Below the pieces are notes generated by a model. The model did not search any database, was not told where the DNA came from, and saw only the letters and a program-made list of their open reading frames with translations. A stretch of 64,000 bases of DNA from an uncultured Schlesneria sp. GTDB taxonomy: Bacteria > Planctomycetota > Planctomycetia > Planctomycetales > Planctomycetaceae. The position numbers and the translations under genes are program-made. The stretch lies in the NCBI GenBank assembly GCA_903904835.1, contig CAIVEI010000128.1, forward strand, positions 1-64,000, in the 5' to 3' direction. Shown in pieces: positions 53,542 to 64,000 of the stretch; position 1 is the first letter of the stretch; each line of letters opens with the position of its first letter.

Positions 53542-53574
53542 CTTGACCGTCTGCGGTCAAGCAGTGCTCTTCAA
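53542..53574. repeat. 33-bp repeat with hairpin, copy 1
   Basis: CTTGACCG (53542-53549) pairs with CGGTCAAG over a 4-base loop, followed by CAGTGCTCTT. The same 33 bp with few changes is at 61001-61033. It lies in the gap between the DUF1549/DUF1553 and DUF1501 genes and could attenuate read-through. Confidence 0.8.
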
Positions 53575-53653
53575 TCAACGCAAAGACAATGACGCCACTG
53601 CATCTCCGAAGACTCCGATGCAGTGCCACAAATTGCCGACAAGGAAAACCATC

Positions 53654-55051
<1,398 letters not shown>

Positions 55052-55145
55052 CACGATGACGAACCAGAATTCCCAGAGTTCGAGATTGTGATCCCGATGG
55101 CTTCTCGCCAATTTCTGACAAGTCGAATCCGATCCGTGCGATGTT

Positions 55146-57125
55146 TCATTGCTGGCGTGGATTTTTCAGGAAATAAAAACGGCCATCCTCTGCTCCCCCC
55201 AGGAAATCAGGGATTCCATTTCCGTCGAAATCGACGGTTGTCGGGCTGACGTCGTGGCCTTCGATGTTTTGTGACGCGAGCGTTCCTTCACGATGAAAAC
55301 ACCATACGCCGTCTTGTTTGCCGAGTCCGCGATAGAAGTCGGCGTTGGCTGAGTTGAGCAAAATATCCAATTGACCGTCGCCATCCCAATCAACCACTGC
55401 GATCTTGCGTCGCCCGCTCGCTCCTGCGGTCCGCTCGTTAAATCTTAACGGTTTACCGTCGGCGTCAGTAAAAACTCGCTTTGGAGGCTTGAGTAATAAT
55501 TGCCCGTCTTGCTGGAATCGTTCAAAAAGAGCGAAGTAACCTTCACTGTCGAGAATTGCCAGATCGAGCAATCCATCGCCCGTGAAATCGTGTACGACAG
55601 GGGTTGTCCGCCATTGAGTGGCGAGTTCTTTATCTGTCGGTTGCCACCATGTCCAAGTGGGCTTTTGCGGACCATCAGGCCATTCTACTTGTATTGATTG
55701 GGGAGAAGTCAGTTCTGGTTTCGTGCGAGTGCCGATGTTTTTCATCCACAGCACTCGGCCCAGAATGGAATTCAGAACGATGTCCGGCAGGCCATCCCCG
55801 TCCCAATCGGCAACGTTGAGTGTCGTGTAACCCCACTTCGCTTCAGCCGGTCCCTGAACACTGCCGTTCGGTCCCGCCATGACTCTGAAGACTTTTCCTT
55901 GGACTTGAAGCCGAGTCGGGGCTGCCCATTTCGGTTGCGCGATACGAAATCCACTCAGGTTTTCGAAAAACTCGATGTATCCTGCCGTGTTCCCCGAGAT
56001 GATATCGATGTCGCCGTCACCATCCCAGTCGACTCCACAGGGCGTTGCGAGTGCTCCACACTTCAGTGTGTCGGCTTCTTGCTGAAAGTATCTCGGGGGT
56101 GCAAAGTTGAACGGTAAACGTGGTGGTGAATTACCCTCATTCAAGCGATTGAGGTTTTCGATTAATGCAACGCGTCCATCTTCATCCCCGACGATCAAAT
56201 CCATGTCGCCATCTTTGTCCCAATCGAATGCGATGGGAACGATCATTTCGAGATCCATTTTCAGGGGTGTGCCGTCTGACGTCGTGACACGTTGCCCCGC
56301 TCGGTATTCAGGCTTGGTTCTGGAACCGACGTTTTCAAAATAAGTGAAGCCGTCCAGGAACTCGCCACAGAGTAGATCAAGATCACCGTCATTGTCGAAA
56401 TCGGCGAAATTGGGAGATGGACAACCAAACGTATCGATCGGTTTGCCACCCGCTTCGAGTTTGCGAGGAGGTAGGTATTTCGGAGCTTCTGTCGTTCCGA
56501 GATTGCGGTGCAGCAGGACAAACCCGTGTAGCGGGCCATTGGTCCATTCTCCGCGTGAGTTGAAGGCGTCATCCCAACCGTATTCGCTCCAGTCTTCGAT
56601 ACCAGTCACGAGATCCAGTGCGCCATCACCATCTTCATCCACGTATCGCCACTGATTGTGTCGAATCTTCGGACCCTTTGTTTGTGACCAGCCGGGTTGA
56701 TAAAAATCCTTCCGAATGGGGAGTTCAATTCGCTCCTGTAATCCGGTTTTTTCAAAGTTCTGGTACTCAATTCCCGGTGTCAGTATCCGCATCGTTCCGT
56801 TGATGTAACTTGGCATCACGTAATGGACCGTGGGGCTCAACCTTCGAGCGGCTTTAAAGACAGGCATCTTGTTGACAGAAATGTCGCCGGTTGTGTTCTC
56901 GAACAGCCAGACCCCATTTGACGGTTTGTCGGGGCAAGAGACGATCAAGTCGAAGTCGCCATCACCATCCGCGTCACATGGCACAGGCCACGCCCACAAA
57001 CCGACGCCAAGATCGACTGTCAGGCCGGGGTTATTGTAAGGCAACCTTTCGAGAACATCCGCGAATAGCCATTCCGTCAACATCATCACGCAAATGAGGG
57101 ATAACCAAAGCGGACTTGAGTTCAT
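55146..57125 (-). CDS. VCBS/FG-GAP repeat-containing exported protein
   Basis: A 659-residue protein with an N-terminal signal (LWLSLICVMMLTEWLFA). At least seven calcium-binding D.DGDGD.D-type repeats are spread over its length (CDADGDGDFDLIVSCPD, VDEDGDGALDLVTGIED, FADFDNDGDLDLLCGEF, FDWDKDGDMDLIVGDEDG, VDWDGDGDIDIISGNT, VADWDGDGLPDIVLNS, VDWDGDGQLDILLNSAN), forming an integrin-alpha-like propeller. No catalytic domain is visible, so it probably binds a surface or matrix ligand. Its promoter region is shared with the divergent small gene at 57192 and holds a 12-bp palindrome. Confidence 0.9.
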   Translation of the reverse strand: MNSSPLWLSLICVMMLTEWLFADVLERLPYNNPGLTVDLGVGLWAWPVPCDADGDGDFDLIVSCPDKPSNGVWLFENTTGDISVNKMPVFKAARRLSPTVHYVMPSYINGTMRILTPGIEYQNFEKTGLQERIELPIRKDFYQPGWSQTKGPKIRHNQWRYVDEDGDGALDLVTGIEDWSEYGWDDAFNSRGEWTNGPLHGFVLLHRNLGTTEAPKYLPPRKLEAGGKPIDTFGCPSPNFADFDNDGDLDLLCGEFLDGFTYFENVGSRTKPEYRAGQRVTTSDGTPLKMDLEMIVPIAFDWDKDGDMDLIVGDEDGRVALIENLNRLNEGNSPPRLPFNFAPPRYFQQEADTLKCGALATPCGVDWDGDGDIDIISGNTAGYIEFFENLSGFRIAQPKWAAPTRLQVQGKVFRVMAGPNGSVQGPAEAKWGYTTLNVADWDGDGLPDIVLNSILGRVLWMKNIGTRTKPELTSPQSIQVEWPDGPQKPTWTWWQPTDKELATQWRTTPVVHDFTGDGLLDLAILDSEGYFALFERFQQDGQLLLKPPKRVFTDADGKPLRFNERTAGASGRRKIAVVDWDGDGQLDILLNSANADFYRGLGKQDGVWCFHREGTLASQNIEGHDVSPTTVDFDGNGIPDFLGGAEDGRFYFLKNPRQQ

Positions 57126-57170
57126 TAAATCATCTCGACAGGAAAACGTATTTTATCTGGTTTGCAACCC

Positions 57171-57182
57171 GTATCATGATAC
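57171..57182. promoter_or_regulatory. 12-bp perfect palindrome in a divergent promoter region
   Basis: GTATCATGATAC is a perfect inverted repeat lying 9 bp before the ATG at 57192 and 45 bp before the divergent start at 57125. It could be an operator for either gene; no second copy was seen in the window. Confidence 0.35.
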
Positions 57183-57191
57183 ACTTCGGGT

Positions 57192-57455
57192 ATGAAACCC
57201 ACGAATATGACACCTGCTCTTGAACGAATTGTCGACTCACTCAGCGAATGTCTGACACCGCAGACGGCCCGGCGTATTCTCTGTTTAAAGGCAGATCGCA
57301 TATTGCAAGGTCGCGTGGACTATCTTGCCAGTCGTTTCGCCGAAGGGACGATCACTCGTGAGGAACAAGTGGAGTACGGTCAGTGCGTTTCCTATGGGAC
57401 ATTCGTCGCGATACTCAAGTCCAAATCTGGTCAGATTCTTGCCAAAAGCAAATAA
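57192..57455 (+). CDS. Short conserved protein of unknown function
   Basis: An 87-residue protein resembling a short family frequent in planctomycetes, with the pattern ARRILxLKADxxLQxRVDxLAxRxxEGTxTxEExxEYxxxVxxxxFVAILKxKxxxxL. Here these read ARRILCLKADRILQGRVDYLASRFAEGTITREEQVEYGQCVSYGTFVAILKSKSGQIL. It is predicted all-helical and soluble. In other genomes such genes often sit beside an HNH endonuclease gene, which is not present here. Function unknown. Confidence 0.72.
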   Translation: MKPTNMTPALERIVDSLSECLTPQTARRILCLKADRILQGRVDYLASRFAEGTITREEQVEYGQCVSYGTFVAILKSKSGQILAKSK

Positions 57456-57518
57456 TGGGCTCGTCTGTCAGGGGTTTCGTGAGGGACCGGGCAGTCAATC
57501 GTTTCAAAGGAGTCACGG

Positions 57519-58712
57519 ATGATGTCTGCGAATCTCGACCTCTTCCGGCTTGATGATCTGATTTCACTGGAAGACAAGGTTGTCAGAGGTCAAATCCGGC
57601 ACTGGGTTCAAACGCGGTTTGTGCCACAGATCAACCGCTGCTGGAACGCGGGGACGTTTCCTCTGGAACTTCTTCCCGAAATCGCCGAATTGGGGGTTTT
57701 TGGAGCCAACATTCAGGGTTATGGCTGTGCGGGTTGGAGTCCCTTGCGGTATGGATTGGCTCTGGCGGAACTGGAACGTGGCGATACGGGCTTACGGACA
57801 TTCGTTTCGGTACAGGGCGCCCTCGCCATGACCGCGATTTATTTGTTCGGCAGTGAAGAGCAAAAGCAACGTTGGCTTCCCGAGATGGCTCGTGCGCGGA
57901 AGTTGGGTTGTTTTGGATTGACCGAACCACTGCATGGGTCTAATCCGGGTGGCATGGAAACTCGTGCTGTGAAAACTGCGGATGGATATGAACTGACCGG
58001 GTCCAAGATGTGGATCGGCGGCGGGACACTGGCCGACGTCGCAGTCGTGTGGGCCAAGGTCGACGGGGAACCGGGGCTTGACCCGAACAGCCCTGCTGCC
58101 GTTCGAGGATTTCTTGTGGAGCGTGGGACACCCGGATTCAGTGCCTCGGTGATCGAAGGGAAATATTCGCTTCGAATCGGAATTACCTGCCGCCTGGAAT
58201 TCCATAAGTGCAAAGTTCCTTCTAGTTCTCTGCTACCGGGTACCAATGGTTTGAAATCACCACTCCAATGTCTGAATCACGCTCGTTATGGAATCGCCTG
58301 GGGCGCCCTCGGAGCGGCTCAAGTCTGTTTTGAAGAGGCTCGTGACTATGCACTTCGCCGCATCCAATTTGGCAAACCACTCGGTGCATTTCAATTGGTA
58401 CAGAGCAAACTGGCGCGGATGGCGACCGAGATTACAAATGCCCAACTGATGGTCTGGCGGCTGGCTCAATTGAAAGAAGCGGGTCAGGCAACATTCGTGC
58501 AGATTTCGATGGCCAAGCGAAACAACGTTTCGATGGCGCTACAGATTGCTCGAACGGCTCGGGAAATTCTGGGTGGCGTTGGAATTCTCGACGAACACGT
58601 TTCGTTCCGACATCTGTGCAATCTGGAAAGTGTCTACACGTACGAAGGGACAGACGACATGCATCTGCTGATTCTGGGAGAACATCTCACGGGACTGTCA
58701 GCATTTGTATGA
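57519..58712 (+). CDS. Acyl-CoA dehydrogenase, glutaryl-CoA dehydrogenase-like
   Basis: A 397-residue FAD enzyme. The central region has GCFGLTEPLHGSNPGGMETRA and SKMWIGGGTLADVAVVWAK, and the C-terminal helices show RYGIAWGALGAAQVCFEEARDYALRRIQFGKPLGAFQLVQSKLA. ILGGVGILDEH and VYTYEGTDDMHLLILGEHLTG carry the catalytic base Glu, about residue 376, in the position used by glutaryl- and short-chain-type enzymes. The overall pattern is closest to glutaryl-CoA dehydrogenases, but substrate specificity is inferred. AAAGGAG lies before two consecutive ATG codons (57519, 57522). Its 3' end overlaps the convergent VOC gene by 15 bp. Confidence 0.9.
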   Translation: MMSANLDLFRLDDLISLEDKVVRGQIRHWVQTRFVPQINRCWNAGTFPLELLPEIAELGVFGANIQGYGCAGWSPLRYGLALAELERGDTGLRTFVSVQGALAMTAIYLFGSEEQKQRWLPEMARARKLGCFGLTEPLHGSNPGGMETRAVKTADGYELTGSKMWIGGGTLADVAVVWAKVDGEPGLDPNSPAAVRGFLVERGTPGFSASVIEGKYSLRIGITCRLEFHKCKVPSSSLLPGTNGLKSPLQCLNHARYGIAWGALGAAQVCFEEARDYALRRIQFGKPLGAFQLVQSKLARMATEITNAQLMVWRLAQLKEAGQATFVQISMAKRNNVSMALQIARTAREILGGVGILDEHVSFRHLCNLESVYTYEGTDDMHLLILGEHLTGLSAFV

Positions 58713-59087
58713 GGCCAGTGCGAGCATGTTACCGTCAGGGTCCTTGAAGAAGGCCATCCATTCCTCTCCGCCTGCGCCAAAAGTTCCTTTCTCGTCGCGA
58801 TAAATCAGATGCGGTGCGGAGTCAAACTGAATCCCTTTTGATTTCATGTTGGCGTATGCCGCTTCAATATCCGGGACTTCAAAATACAATACGGCGTCGC
58901 TCGCCCTTCCCGCGGCAGAACGTTCTAACAGCAAGCGGGTCGAGCCCAGACGAAAGAAGGCGAGACCGGGTGGATCGTATTGGGCGATGAACTCGAGCCC
59001 GAGTTGATCCCTGTAGAACTGAATCGTTCGTGAAAGATCTCCCGATGGAAGGGAGACTTGACGCAGCGGGCCTAGCTTTACTGTCAT
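58698..59087 (-). CDS. VOC (glyoxalase/bleomycin-resistance) family protein
   Basis: A 129-residue protein with the paired beta-alpha-beta-beta-beta repeats of the vicinal oxygen chelate fold: LRQVSLPSGDLSRTIQFYRDQLGLEFIAQYDPPGLAFFRLG, then ASDAVLYFEVPDIEAAYANMKSKGIQF and WMAFFKDPDGNMLALASYKC. The usual late metal-ligand Glu is replaced by Leu/Ala around NMLALAS, so metal binding may be partial. ATG 59087 is chosen because AAGGA lies upstream on the minus strand; the frame open to 59174 is less credible. It overlaps the 3' end of the acyl-CoA dehydrogenase gene by 15 bp. Confidence 0.85.
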   Translation of the reverse strand: MTVKLGPLRQVSLPSGDLSRTIQFYRDQLGLEFIAQYDPPGLAFFRLGSTRLLLERSAAGRASDAVLYFEVPDIEAAYANMKSKGIQFDSAPHLIYRDEKGTFGAGGEEWMAFFKDPDGNMLALASYKC

Positions 59088-59372
59088 CGTCACTTTTCCT
59101 TGATTTCCTGCAGGCCGCTCGATGGCGGATTGTCGCAATGCGCGTTTCATCTGCAATGCAAAATGAATTTTCAAGCGCGCCGATCATCCGGCGTTTCGTT
59201 AGAACATTTTGAAGCGAACCAATCGGGCTGTCAAACTTTCCTGGGCGATCGCCGCCGCGTCATCGTGCAACTGCAGGTCCAACGTCTTTTCCGACGACCG
59301 CTTGTCTTCAATAACTTTCTCAAAAAGTCTCAACCTGGCGATGTTAAATAAGATGAGTTTGTCCACAACGAG

Positions 59373-59401
59373 TTGACAACTCAACGTAAGGCGGGTACAC
59401 A
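59373..59401 (+). promoter_or_regulatory. Candidate sigma-70-type promoter of the PEP-CTERM gene
   Basis: TTGACA (59373-59378) is separated by 17 bp from TACACA (59396-59401), giving a leader of about 55 bp before the ATG at 59463. The -10 box is weak. The -35 box overlaps the imperfect palindrome GAGTTGACAACTC. Confidence 0.35.
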
Positions 59402-59462
59402 ATCAGATACAGGGACGTTTCTGTTTTGTCCGCCTGAAAAAACTCAAATTAAGGTGTGCCCG

Positions 59463-60089
59463 ATGAAGAAATTGATTTGCACAACGGTTTTAGCAGCATC
59501 AATTGTGTTGTCCGTTGTTTGTAATAACGCGTCGGCGAATCTGATCGTTGGCCCCACGTCCGGTTATGACATTGGTATTGTTGGTGGAAGCGCGAGTAAC
59601 ACACAGCCAAGTACTTGGGGACTGCAATTTACGGCGAATCAAAGCTCTCACTTCGTCAGTTTTGACTTTAATCAGAAAGCAGGCGTGACTGGAAGTGACA
59701 CAGCAGGAACGATCAATCTGAAGGACGTCACTTCAAGCATAACAGTAGATACCTGGGACGTACCTCACGTTTCTGGCCCTGTCGCCGGAACGGTCTCTTT
59801 TTCTGGTTTCGATGATATTCTCAATTCAGGTGACACATATCAACTTGTTTACACGCAGACGGCTGGTGCCTATAGCAATGAAGCGCTCATAGCAATTTAC
59901 AGTACTCATTACGCACCATATACCAACGCCGATATCACGGTGACGAATGGTATAGAAAACAGTACCACTTCGACTGGCATTTGGTACGCTTTCGGCAATC
60001 TCCAAACCGTTCCAGAGCCATCAACGTTTGCAATGCTCGGACTTGGTGGATTGGTTTTGACGCTCAGACGACGACAGACCGTCGTCTGA
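59463..60089 (+). CDS. PEP-CTERM sorting-domain protein
   Basis: A 208-residue exported protein. It has a signal peptide (LICTTVLAASIVLSVVCNNASA), a beta-rich middle of Thr/Ser/Gly-rich strands, and a C-terminal PEP-CTERM sorting signal: TVPEPSTFAMLGLGGLVLTLRRRQ, with the PEP motif, a hydrophobic helix and an arginine cluster. Such proteins are processed by an exosortase and placed at the cell surface or in extracellular material; no exosortase gene is in the window. ATG 59463 begins the signal peptide. A rho-independent terminator follows at 60122-60150. Confidence 0.88.
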   Translation: MKKLICTTVLAASIVLSVVCNNASANLIVGPTSGYDIGIVGGSASNTQPSTWGLQFTANQSSHFVSFDFNQKAGVTGSDTAGTINLKDVTSSITVDTWDVPHVSGPVAGTVSFSGFDDILNSGDTYQLVYTQTAGAYSNEALIAIYSTHYAPYTNADITVTNGIENSTTSTGIWYAFGNLQTVPEPSTFAMLGLGGLVLTLRRRQTVV

Positions 60090-60121
60090 GACGTCCGGTT
60101 GACGAAATATCAAAATTAAGG

Positions 60122-60150
60122 AAAGCCGCTCGTACTTGGGCGGCTTTTTT
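60122..60150 (+). terminator. Rho-independent terminator after the PEP-CTERM gene
   Basis: AAAGCCGC (60122-60129) pairs with GCGGCTTT (60140-60147) around CGTACTTGG, and the stem runs into a T tract. It lies 33 bp after the stop codon. Confidence 0.8.
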
Positions 60151-60348
60151 CGTTTTATTGCGTGAAGTAGGCGGCTTTCGAAATTATTGGTCGGGCACGA
60201 CCGATGATCGATTTTGTGCTCGCAACGATCTTAATTTGCCCAAACTTGTGTTGTTCCTCTGTTGTGAAGATCACAGTGGTTACAATTACTTGTGGATGGC
60301 GTTTCGTATTGTCTAACTATTGTCACCGTGAAGGATGATGGGATCGCA

Positions 60349-60990
60349 ATGGATTCGGTGGAAAAATCAATTAAACCATCAATGACGCCCAAGTCGCTTC
60401 AGGCAGTCTATGTCGTGACCGCGATTTGGATCTGTAGTGTCGTTGCCGGAACAATGTTGCTTGCCAAGTACAGTTCATCGCCTGGTTCGGCAGCAGGGCC
60501 ACCTCATTCCTGGCCGGCGATCCCTGGATTCCCTCGCCAATCTTCGCGACCCTCGCTAATGATGTTTGTTCATCCAAAGTGTCCCTGTTCACGGGCGAGT
60601 ATCAATGAACTGGCGCGACTTACGGCACGATGCCGTGATCGAATGGATTTGACAGCGTTATTCGTTGTTCCACCGGGCTGTCCGCCAGACTGGCATAAGT
60701 CAGCACTTTGGGAGAATGCGAACGCGATACCGGGTCTGCGAGTCATCGATGACCAGGGTGGAAGGCTCGCATCGGCGTTCGGCATCACGACATCAGGACA
60801 CTGTCTAGTTTATGATGCCGGTGAAAAATTGATTTTCAGTGGTGGAATCACGTCCGGACGTGGCCATGAAGGAGACAGCCTCGGGCAAGCCATCGTCACC
60901 GGTATTGCTTTACAGTCAGCCGTCAACGGTTCCCACGAGTGTGCAACGTATGGATGTCCCTTGACGGCCAAAATACATCAAACAAATTAG
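60349..60990 (+). CDS. RedB-like thioredoxin-fold membrane-anchored protein
   Basis: A 213-residue protein with one N-terminal transmembrane helix (about 19-41, AVYVVTAIWICSVVAGTMLLA) and a thioredoxin-like domain outside the membrane. The motif MMFVHPKCPCSRASINELARL has a CPC pair (Cys78, Cys80) instead of CxxC, as in proteins annotated RedB in planctomycetes. GCLVYDAG-like GHCLVYDAGEKLIFSGGITSGRGHEGDS fits the late strand and turn. Extra cysteines lie at the C-terminus (CATYGCPL). A redox role is likely but unproven. ATG 60349 is chosen since the helix follows. Confidence 0.78.
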   Translation: MDSVEKSIKPSMTPKSLQAVYVVTAIWICSVVAGTMLLAKYSSSPGSAAGPPHSWPAIPGFPRQSSRPSLMMFVHPKCPCSRASINELARLTARCRDRMDLTALFVVPPGCPPDWHKSALWENANAIPGLRVIDDQGGRLASAFGITTSGHCLVYDAGEKLIFSGGITSGRGHEGDSLGQAIVTGIALQSAVNGSHECATYGCPLTAKIHQTN

Positions 60991-61000
60991 CGTGCCTCTG

Positions 61001-61033
61001 CTTGACCGTCGTCGGTCAAGCAGTGCTCTTTAA
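61001..61033. repeat. 33-bp repeat with hairpin, copy 2
   Basis: CTTGACCG and CGGTCAAG form the stem, followed by CAGTGCTCTT, as at 53542-53574. It lies between two convergent gene ends (60990 and 61097), where it could serve as a terminator. Confidence 0.8.
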
Positions 61034-61096
61034 CCGATCAAACAAGTAAAATCGAAGGCTTCACAGAAGACTTAAGCGCAGTGTCACAACTCACGT

Positions 61097-64000
61097 TTAG
61101 ACGTTTGAAAATGCGCTCGCCTTGTTTTCCATATCGCCCGACTCGGTTTCTGACTTTGCCAGGTGATTCTTTAATGCAGTCATCAGACGGTCGACTTCTC
61201 GAATGAGATCCTGGCAACCCTCTTCAAGTTGAGCCAGTTGGTGCTCATGGCAAATCTGTTCTAATCGCATTGCCGCGTGATATGTCGGTTCGGCGCAGAG
61301 ATTCGAAACACTCCCTTTGATGGTGTGGACTGCTTTGCCTGCGGATTCGCAGTCTTGTTGTTCGAGCGCTGACTTCAGGGATGAGATTAATTCCGGGATC
61401 GAATTGAGAATTAATCCACAAATCTCATTGACGAATCCACCGTCACCCTCAAATCTTTTGAGCGCTGCAGGAAAATCGAATACCTGTTGTTCCGGCGCGA
61501 TTTCCAATGGTTGTTGAGTTTGAGCGCTGACTGCTGCGTCAACCGGCGATCGATGAAACTTTTGGATCAGAGAGAACGCCTTGGCCACAGAAGCTTCGTT
61601 GATTGGCTTGCTGACATAATCGTCCATACCAGCCGCAAGGCAGCGTTCGCGGTCACCCGACATCGCGTAAGCGGTCATTGCAATGATCGGAATGTGGTCT
61701 CCCGTCAATTCCTCCTGTTTGCGAATGGCGGTCGTTGCTTTAAATCCGTCCATGACGGGCATTTGGATGTCCATCAGGACCACGTCGAATTCGTCTTGCT
61801 TTAAAGCTTGGAGTGCCTTTTCCCCGTTTTCGACGACGCGAACAGTGTGACCAAGCTTGTTCAGAAATCGAGTCGCGACTCGTTGATTGATGAGATTATC
61901 TTCCGCCATGAGGACACGAAAATGTTGGGCCGGTACAAGCTCTGACGCGGATTGATTTGCGGTGAGACTGTCTTGATTCCGATCTGTCAGGCCAAGAGTC
62001 TTAACGATTGTTTCACGCAATTCTGATTGCTTCAGTGGCTTCAAAAGCGTCGCAGCAATGCCGAGGTCGGTGCAGTGTGCGCTGGCTCCCGGTCGATCAG
62101 AGGAAGTCAGCATCATGATAACGGAACGAGCCAGCTCAGGGAATTTTTTCAGTTCTTCAACGAACATGAAGCCGTCCATTTTGGGCATGTGGCAGTCGGT
62201 CAGGATCAGGCTAAAAGGTTTGTTATCACTTGCAGCCTTGTGCAGTTCGTCGAGTGCTGCCGGACCTCCATCGGCCAGTGTCGGTATCATATTCCAGCCG
62301 CGAAGCACGTCTTCCAGAATACGCCGATTCGTTGGATTGTCGTCAACGACCAAAACCCGCAATCCATCCAGTGTCACGGACTGAGTGGCGTCGGTGACTT
62401 CTGCAGGAGCGACCGTCACCGGCAATTCAATCGTGAAATAAAATGTGCTTCCTGCGTTTTCAACACTGTTTAAAGCAAGTTCACCACCCATTAATTGAAC
62501 GAGTTGTTTGGAAATCGAGAGACCCAATCCGGTGCCACCGTAGGAACGGGTCGTGGAAATATCTGCCTGAGTAAATGCGTCGAAAATGACGGACTGCTTG
62601 TCTAACGGAATGCCGATGCCAGTGTCCCGAACTGAAAAATGCAACACGGCAATTGAATCGGTTCGACTGACCATTTCGACAATCACTCCAACCTCACCTT
62701 GATCGGTGAACTTGATGGCATTGCCAACGAGATTCACCAGAATTTGTCGAAGACGTCCAGGGTCACCGATCAGCCAGTCGGGAATGTCCGTCGAGATGTG
62801 CCAATACAGTTCGAGATCCTTCTCATGAGCCCGCGCGGCGAGCGTTTTCATGGTTTCACCCAGGGATTCGCGAAGCTGGAAAGTCTGGGGGTCGAGTTCA
62901 AATTTCCCTGATTCGATCTTCGAGAAGTCCAGGATGTCGTTGATGATTCGAAGTAGCGAATCGGCCGACAATTTGACACTCTCAAGATACTCGCGCTGTT
63001 CGGGATTGAGTGGCGTGTCGAGGGCCAGATCGGTCATGCCGATGATGCCATTCATGGGTGTACGAATCTCGTGACTCATGTTCGCGAGGAATTCGCTCTT
63101 TGCTCGATTGGCGTGCTCTGCAGCGACAAGTGCTCGCTTCACGGCGGTATCAGAAAACTTGCGTTCGATGCCAAGGCTGATCCCATCCGCAATGGCGGTG
63201 AGCGATTCAAATGCGGTTTCAGTTAAAGGATGCCAGGCGTACATTCCCATGACGCCAACCAGTCGGTTCTCCACGATCAGCGGATGGCCCGCAAAGGAGA
63301 CCAACCCTTCTCGTCGTGCCCATTGCCGTTCTTCGTCTTGAGATTCACCGACCACGTCGTTGGTCAAACGAGGCTTTCGTTCCTGTGCAATCTTACCAAT
63401 TTTGAACTCGCCGACGCGGATGCGGGAGTGGGTGCCATTCAGATGCGTATAGAGACCTGCACTCGCCTGCAATTCCAGGACATCACTGGAATCAGAGATC
63501 GTCCAGATCCGAACAAACGCCGCATCAAGATACTGAATGATTACTTCGGCACAACCCTGCAACGTCTCGTGCAGAGGACCGCTGGCGGTGAGCGCCAATC
63601 CAATCTTGCCGGTCAATTCGGACAGCATCGTCCGCTCGCTCAGAGCGGCAGCAAATCGCTTGCGGTCAGTGATGTCGCGGACAAAACTGGTGAAGATGAG
63701 TCCGTGATCCAGTTCGACTTCGCTGACCGTTAGCTCGGCATGAAAAATCGTTCCGTCCTTGCGAACCCCATCAACCTCTCGTCCAATCCCAATCACGTGT
63801 TTTTCTCCGGTTAACCGGTATCGAGCCAGATAACCATCGTGTTCGGCGCGAAACGGTGCGGGCATCAACACATTGATGTTTTTCCCGACCAGTTCTGTCG
63901 GGTTGTAACCGAACAGTTTTTCGGTGGCTGGATTCGCGGATTCAATGATCCCACGGGCATCAATCGTGATGACAGCGTCGACGGCTGCATCGAGAATGGC
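61097..64000 (-). CDS. Hybrid sensor histidine kinase (PAS-GAF-HisKA-HATPase-REC-REC-HPt), 5' end beyond the window
   Basis: The frame stays open to the window end at 64000, so the N-terminus is missing. Numbering from the methionine at 63871: a PAS/PAC domain ends near 75 (its start, [20 protein letters not shown], lies upstream of that methionine), GAF spans about 80-240, HisKA has His267 ([19 protein letters not shown]), and HATPase spans about 375-485 ([26 protein letters not shown]). REC1 has Asp559 ([13 protein letters not shown]), REC2 has Asp701 ([13 protein letters not shown]), and HPt has His849 ([11 protein letters not shown]). All phosphorelay residues are present. Such BarA/TorS-like kinases pass phosphate within one chain; the target regulator is not visible. 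Confidence 0.93.
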   Translation of the reverse strand, partial: AILDAAVDAVITIDARGIIESANPATEKLFGYNPTELVGKNINVLMPAPFRAEHDGYLARYRLTGEKHVIGIGREVDGVRKDGTIFHAELTVSEVELDHGLIFTSFVRDITDRKRFAAALSERTMLSELTGKIGLALTASGPLHETLQGCAEVIIQYLDAAFVRIWTISDSSDVLELQASAGLYTHLNGTHSRIRVGEFKIGKIAQERKPRLTNDVVGESQDEERQWARREGLVSFAGHPLIVENRLVGVMGMYAWHPLTETAFESLTAIADGISLGIERKFSDTAVKRALVAAEHANRAKSEFLANMSHEIRTPMNGIIGMTDLALDTPLNPEQREYLESVKLSADSLLRIINDILDFSKIESGKFELDPQTFQLRESLGETMKTLAARAHEKDLELYWHISTDIPDWLIGDPGRLRQILVNLVGNAIKFTDQGEVGVIVEMVSRTDSIAVLHFSVRDTGIGIPLDKQSVIFDAFTQADISTTRSYGGTGLGLSISKQLVQLMGGELALNSVENAGSTFYFTIELPVTVAPAEVTDATQSVTLDGLRVLVVDDNPTNRRILEDVLRGWNMIPTLADGGPAALDELHKAASDNKPFSLILTDCHMPKMDGFMFVEELKKFPELARSVIMMLTSSDRPGASAHCTDLGIAATLLKPLKQSELRETIVKTLGLTDRNQDSLTANQSASELVPAQHFRVLMAEDNLINQRVATRFLNKLGHTVRVVENGEKALQALKQDEFDVVLMDIQMPVMDGFKATTAIRKQEELTGDHIPIIAMTAYAMSGDRERCLAAGMDDYVSKPINEASVAKAFSLIQKFHRSPVDAAVSAQTQQPLEIAPEQQVFDFPAALKRFEGDGGFVNEICGLILNSIPELISSLKSALEQQDCESAGKAVHTIKGSVSNLCAEPTYHAAMRLEQICHEHQLAQLEEGCQDLIREVDRLMTALKNHLAKSETESGDMENKASAFSNV

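Overview
The window looks like a chromosomal segment of a planctomycete (class Planctomycetia, moderate GC). This rests on gene families that are expanded in that phylum: two DUF1549/DUF1553 cytochrome-c proteins, two DUF1501 proteins, a DUF1592/DUF1552 pair, a FHA/transmembrane/trypsin-like protein, a PEP-CTERM protein, VCBS/FG-GAP and PQQ-type propellers, and large intergenic spaces full of short palindromic repeats. I saw no rRNA, tRNA, transposase, integrase, CRISPR array or cas gene. Species cannot be named from what is visible.

Layout. 1-1585: repeat-rich, no convincing gene (24-bp tandem repeat, a two-hairpin module, a 10-bp tandem repeat, an array of TTGCGCAA palindromes). 1586-9368: DUF1501 protein, nitroreductase, methyltransferase plus ABC permease, gamma-glutamyltransferase, and a tandem pair of small coiled-coil (lipo)proteins. 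9426-16673: sulfotransferase, a ricin/esterase/propeller hydrolase next to an L-lactate permease, an Ala/Pro-rich protein, and hemL. 16843-25956: DUF1549/DUF1553 protein, LRR membrane protein, FHA/pseudoprotease, radical SAM enzyme, apolipoprotein N-acyltransferase. 26114-32184: YncE/phosphoesterase, PQQ-like membrane protein, methyltransferase, DUF2721 protein. 32185-33967: a second large repeat locus with a 142-bp tandem array. 33968-44222: ThiF/MoeB-type enzyme, DTW-domain enzyme, GH10 xylanase, an unrecognised protein, and a SelO / DUF1592 / DUF1552 gene chain. 44531-50418: truncated Uma2, amidohydrolase, an LRR-like and an unknown protein, and an OmpR-type two-component system. 50636-64000: DUF1549/DUF1553 plus DUF1501 pair, VCBS protein, short conserved protein, acyl-CoA dehydrogenase, VOC protein, PEP-CTERM protein, RedB-like protein, and a large hybrid sensor kinase cut by the window end.

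Likely functional groupings are: surface/periplasmic DUF families that travel as cytochrome-c plus Tat-exported partner (40046-42736 with 38733-40049; 50636-53503 with 53654-55051); the 48312/48997 response regulator and kinase; and selO followed after 1 nt by the DUF1592 and DUF1552 genes.

The most unusual content is non-coding. Two loci about 32 kb apart and in opposite orientation (273-1376 and 32306-33842) share the same set of modules in a partly shuffled order. The two adjacent hairpins they share differ between copies by paired, compensatory changes, which points to a conserved folded RNA or DNA element. A separate 100-bp palindromic element occurs at 28759-28858 and 35131-35230 and also shows a compensatory base-pair swap. 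At least four further short repeat families are present, one of which is read through inside the 5' end of a protein gene (42693-42718).
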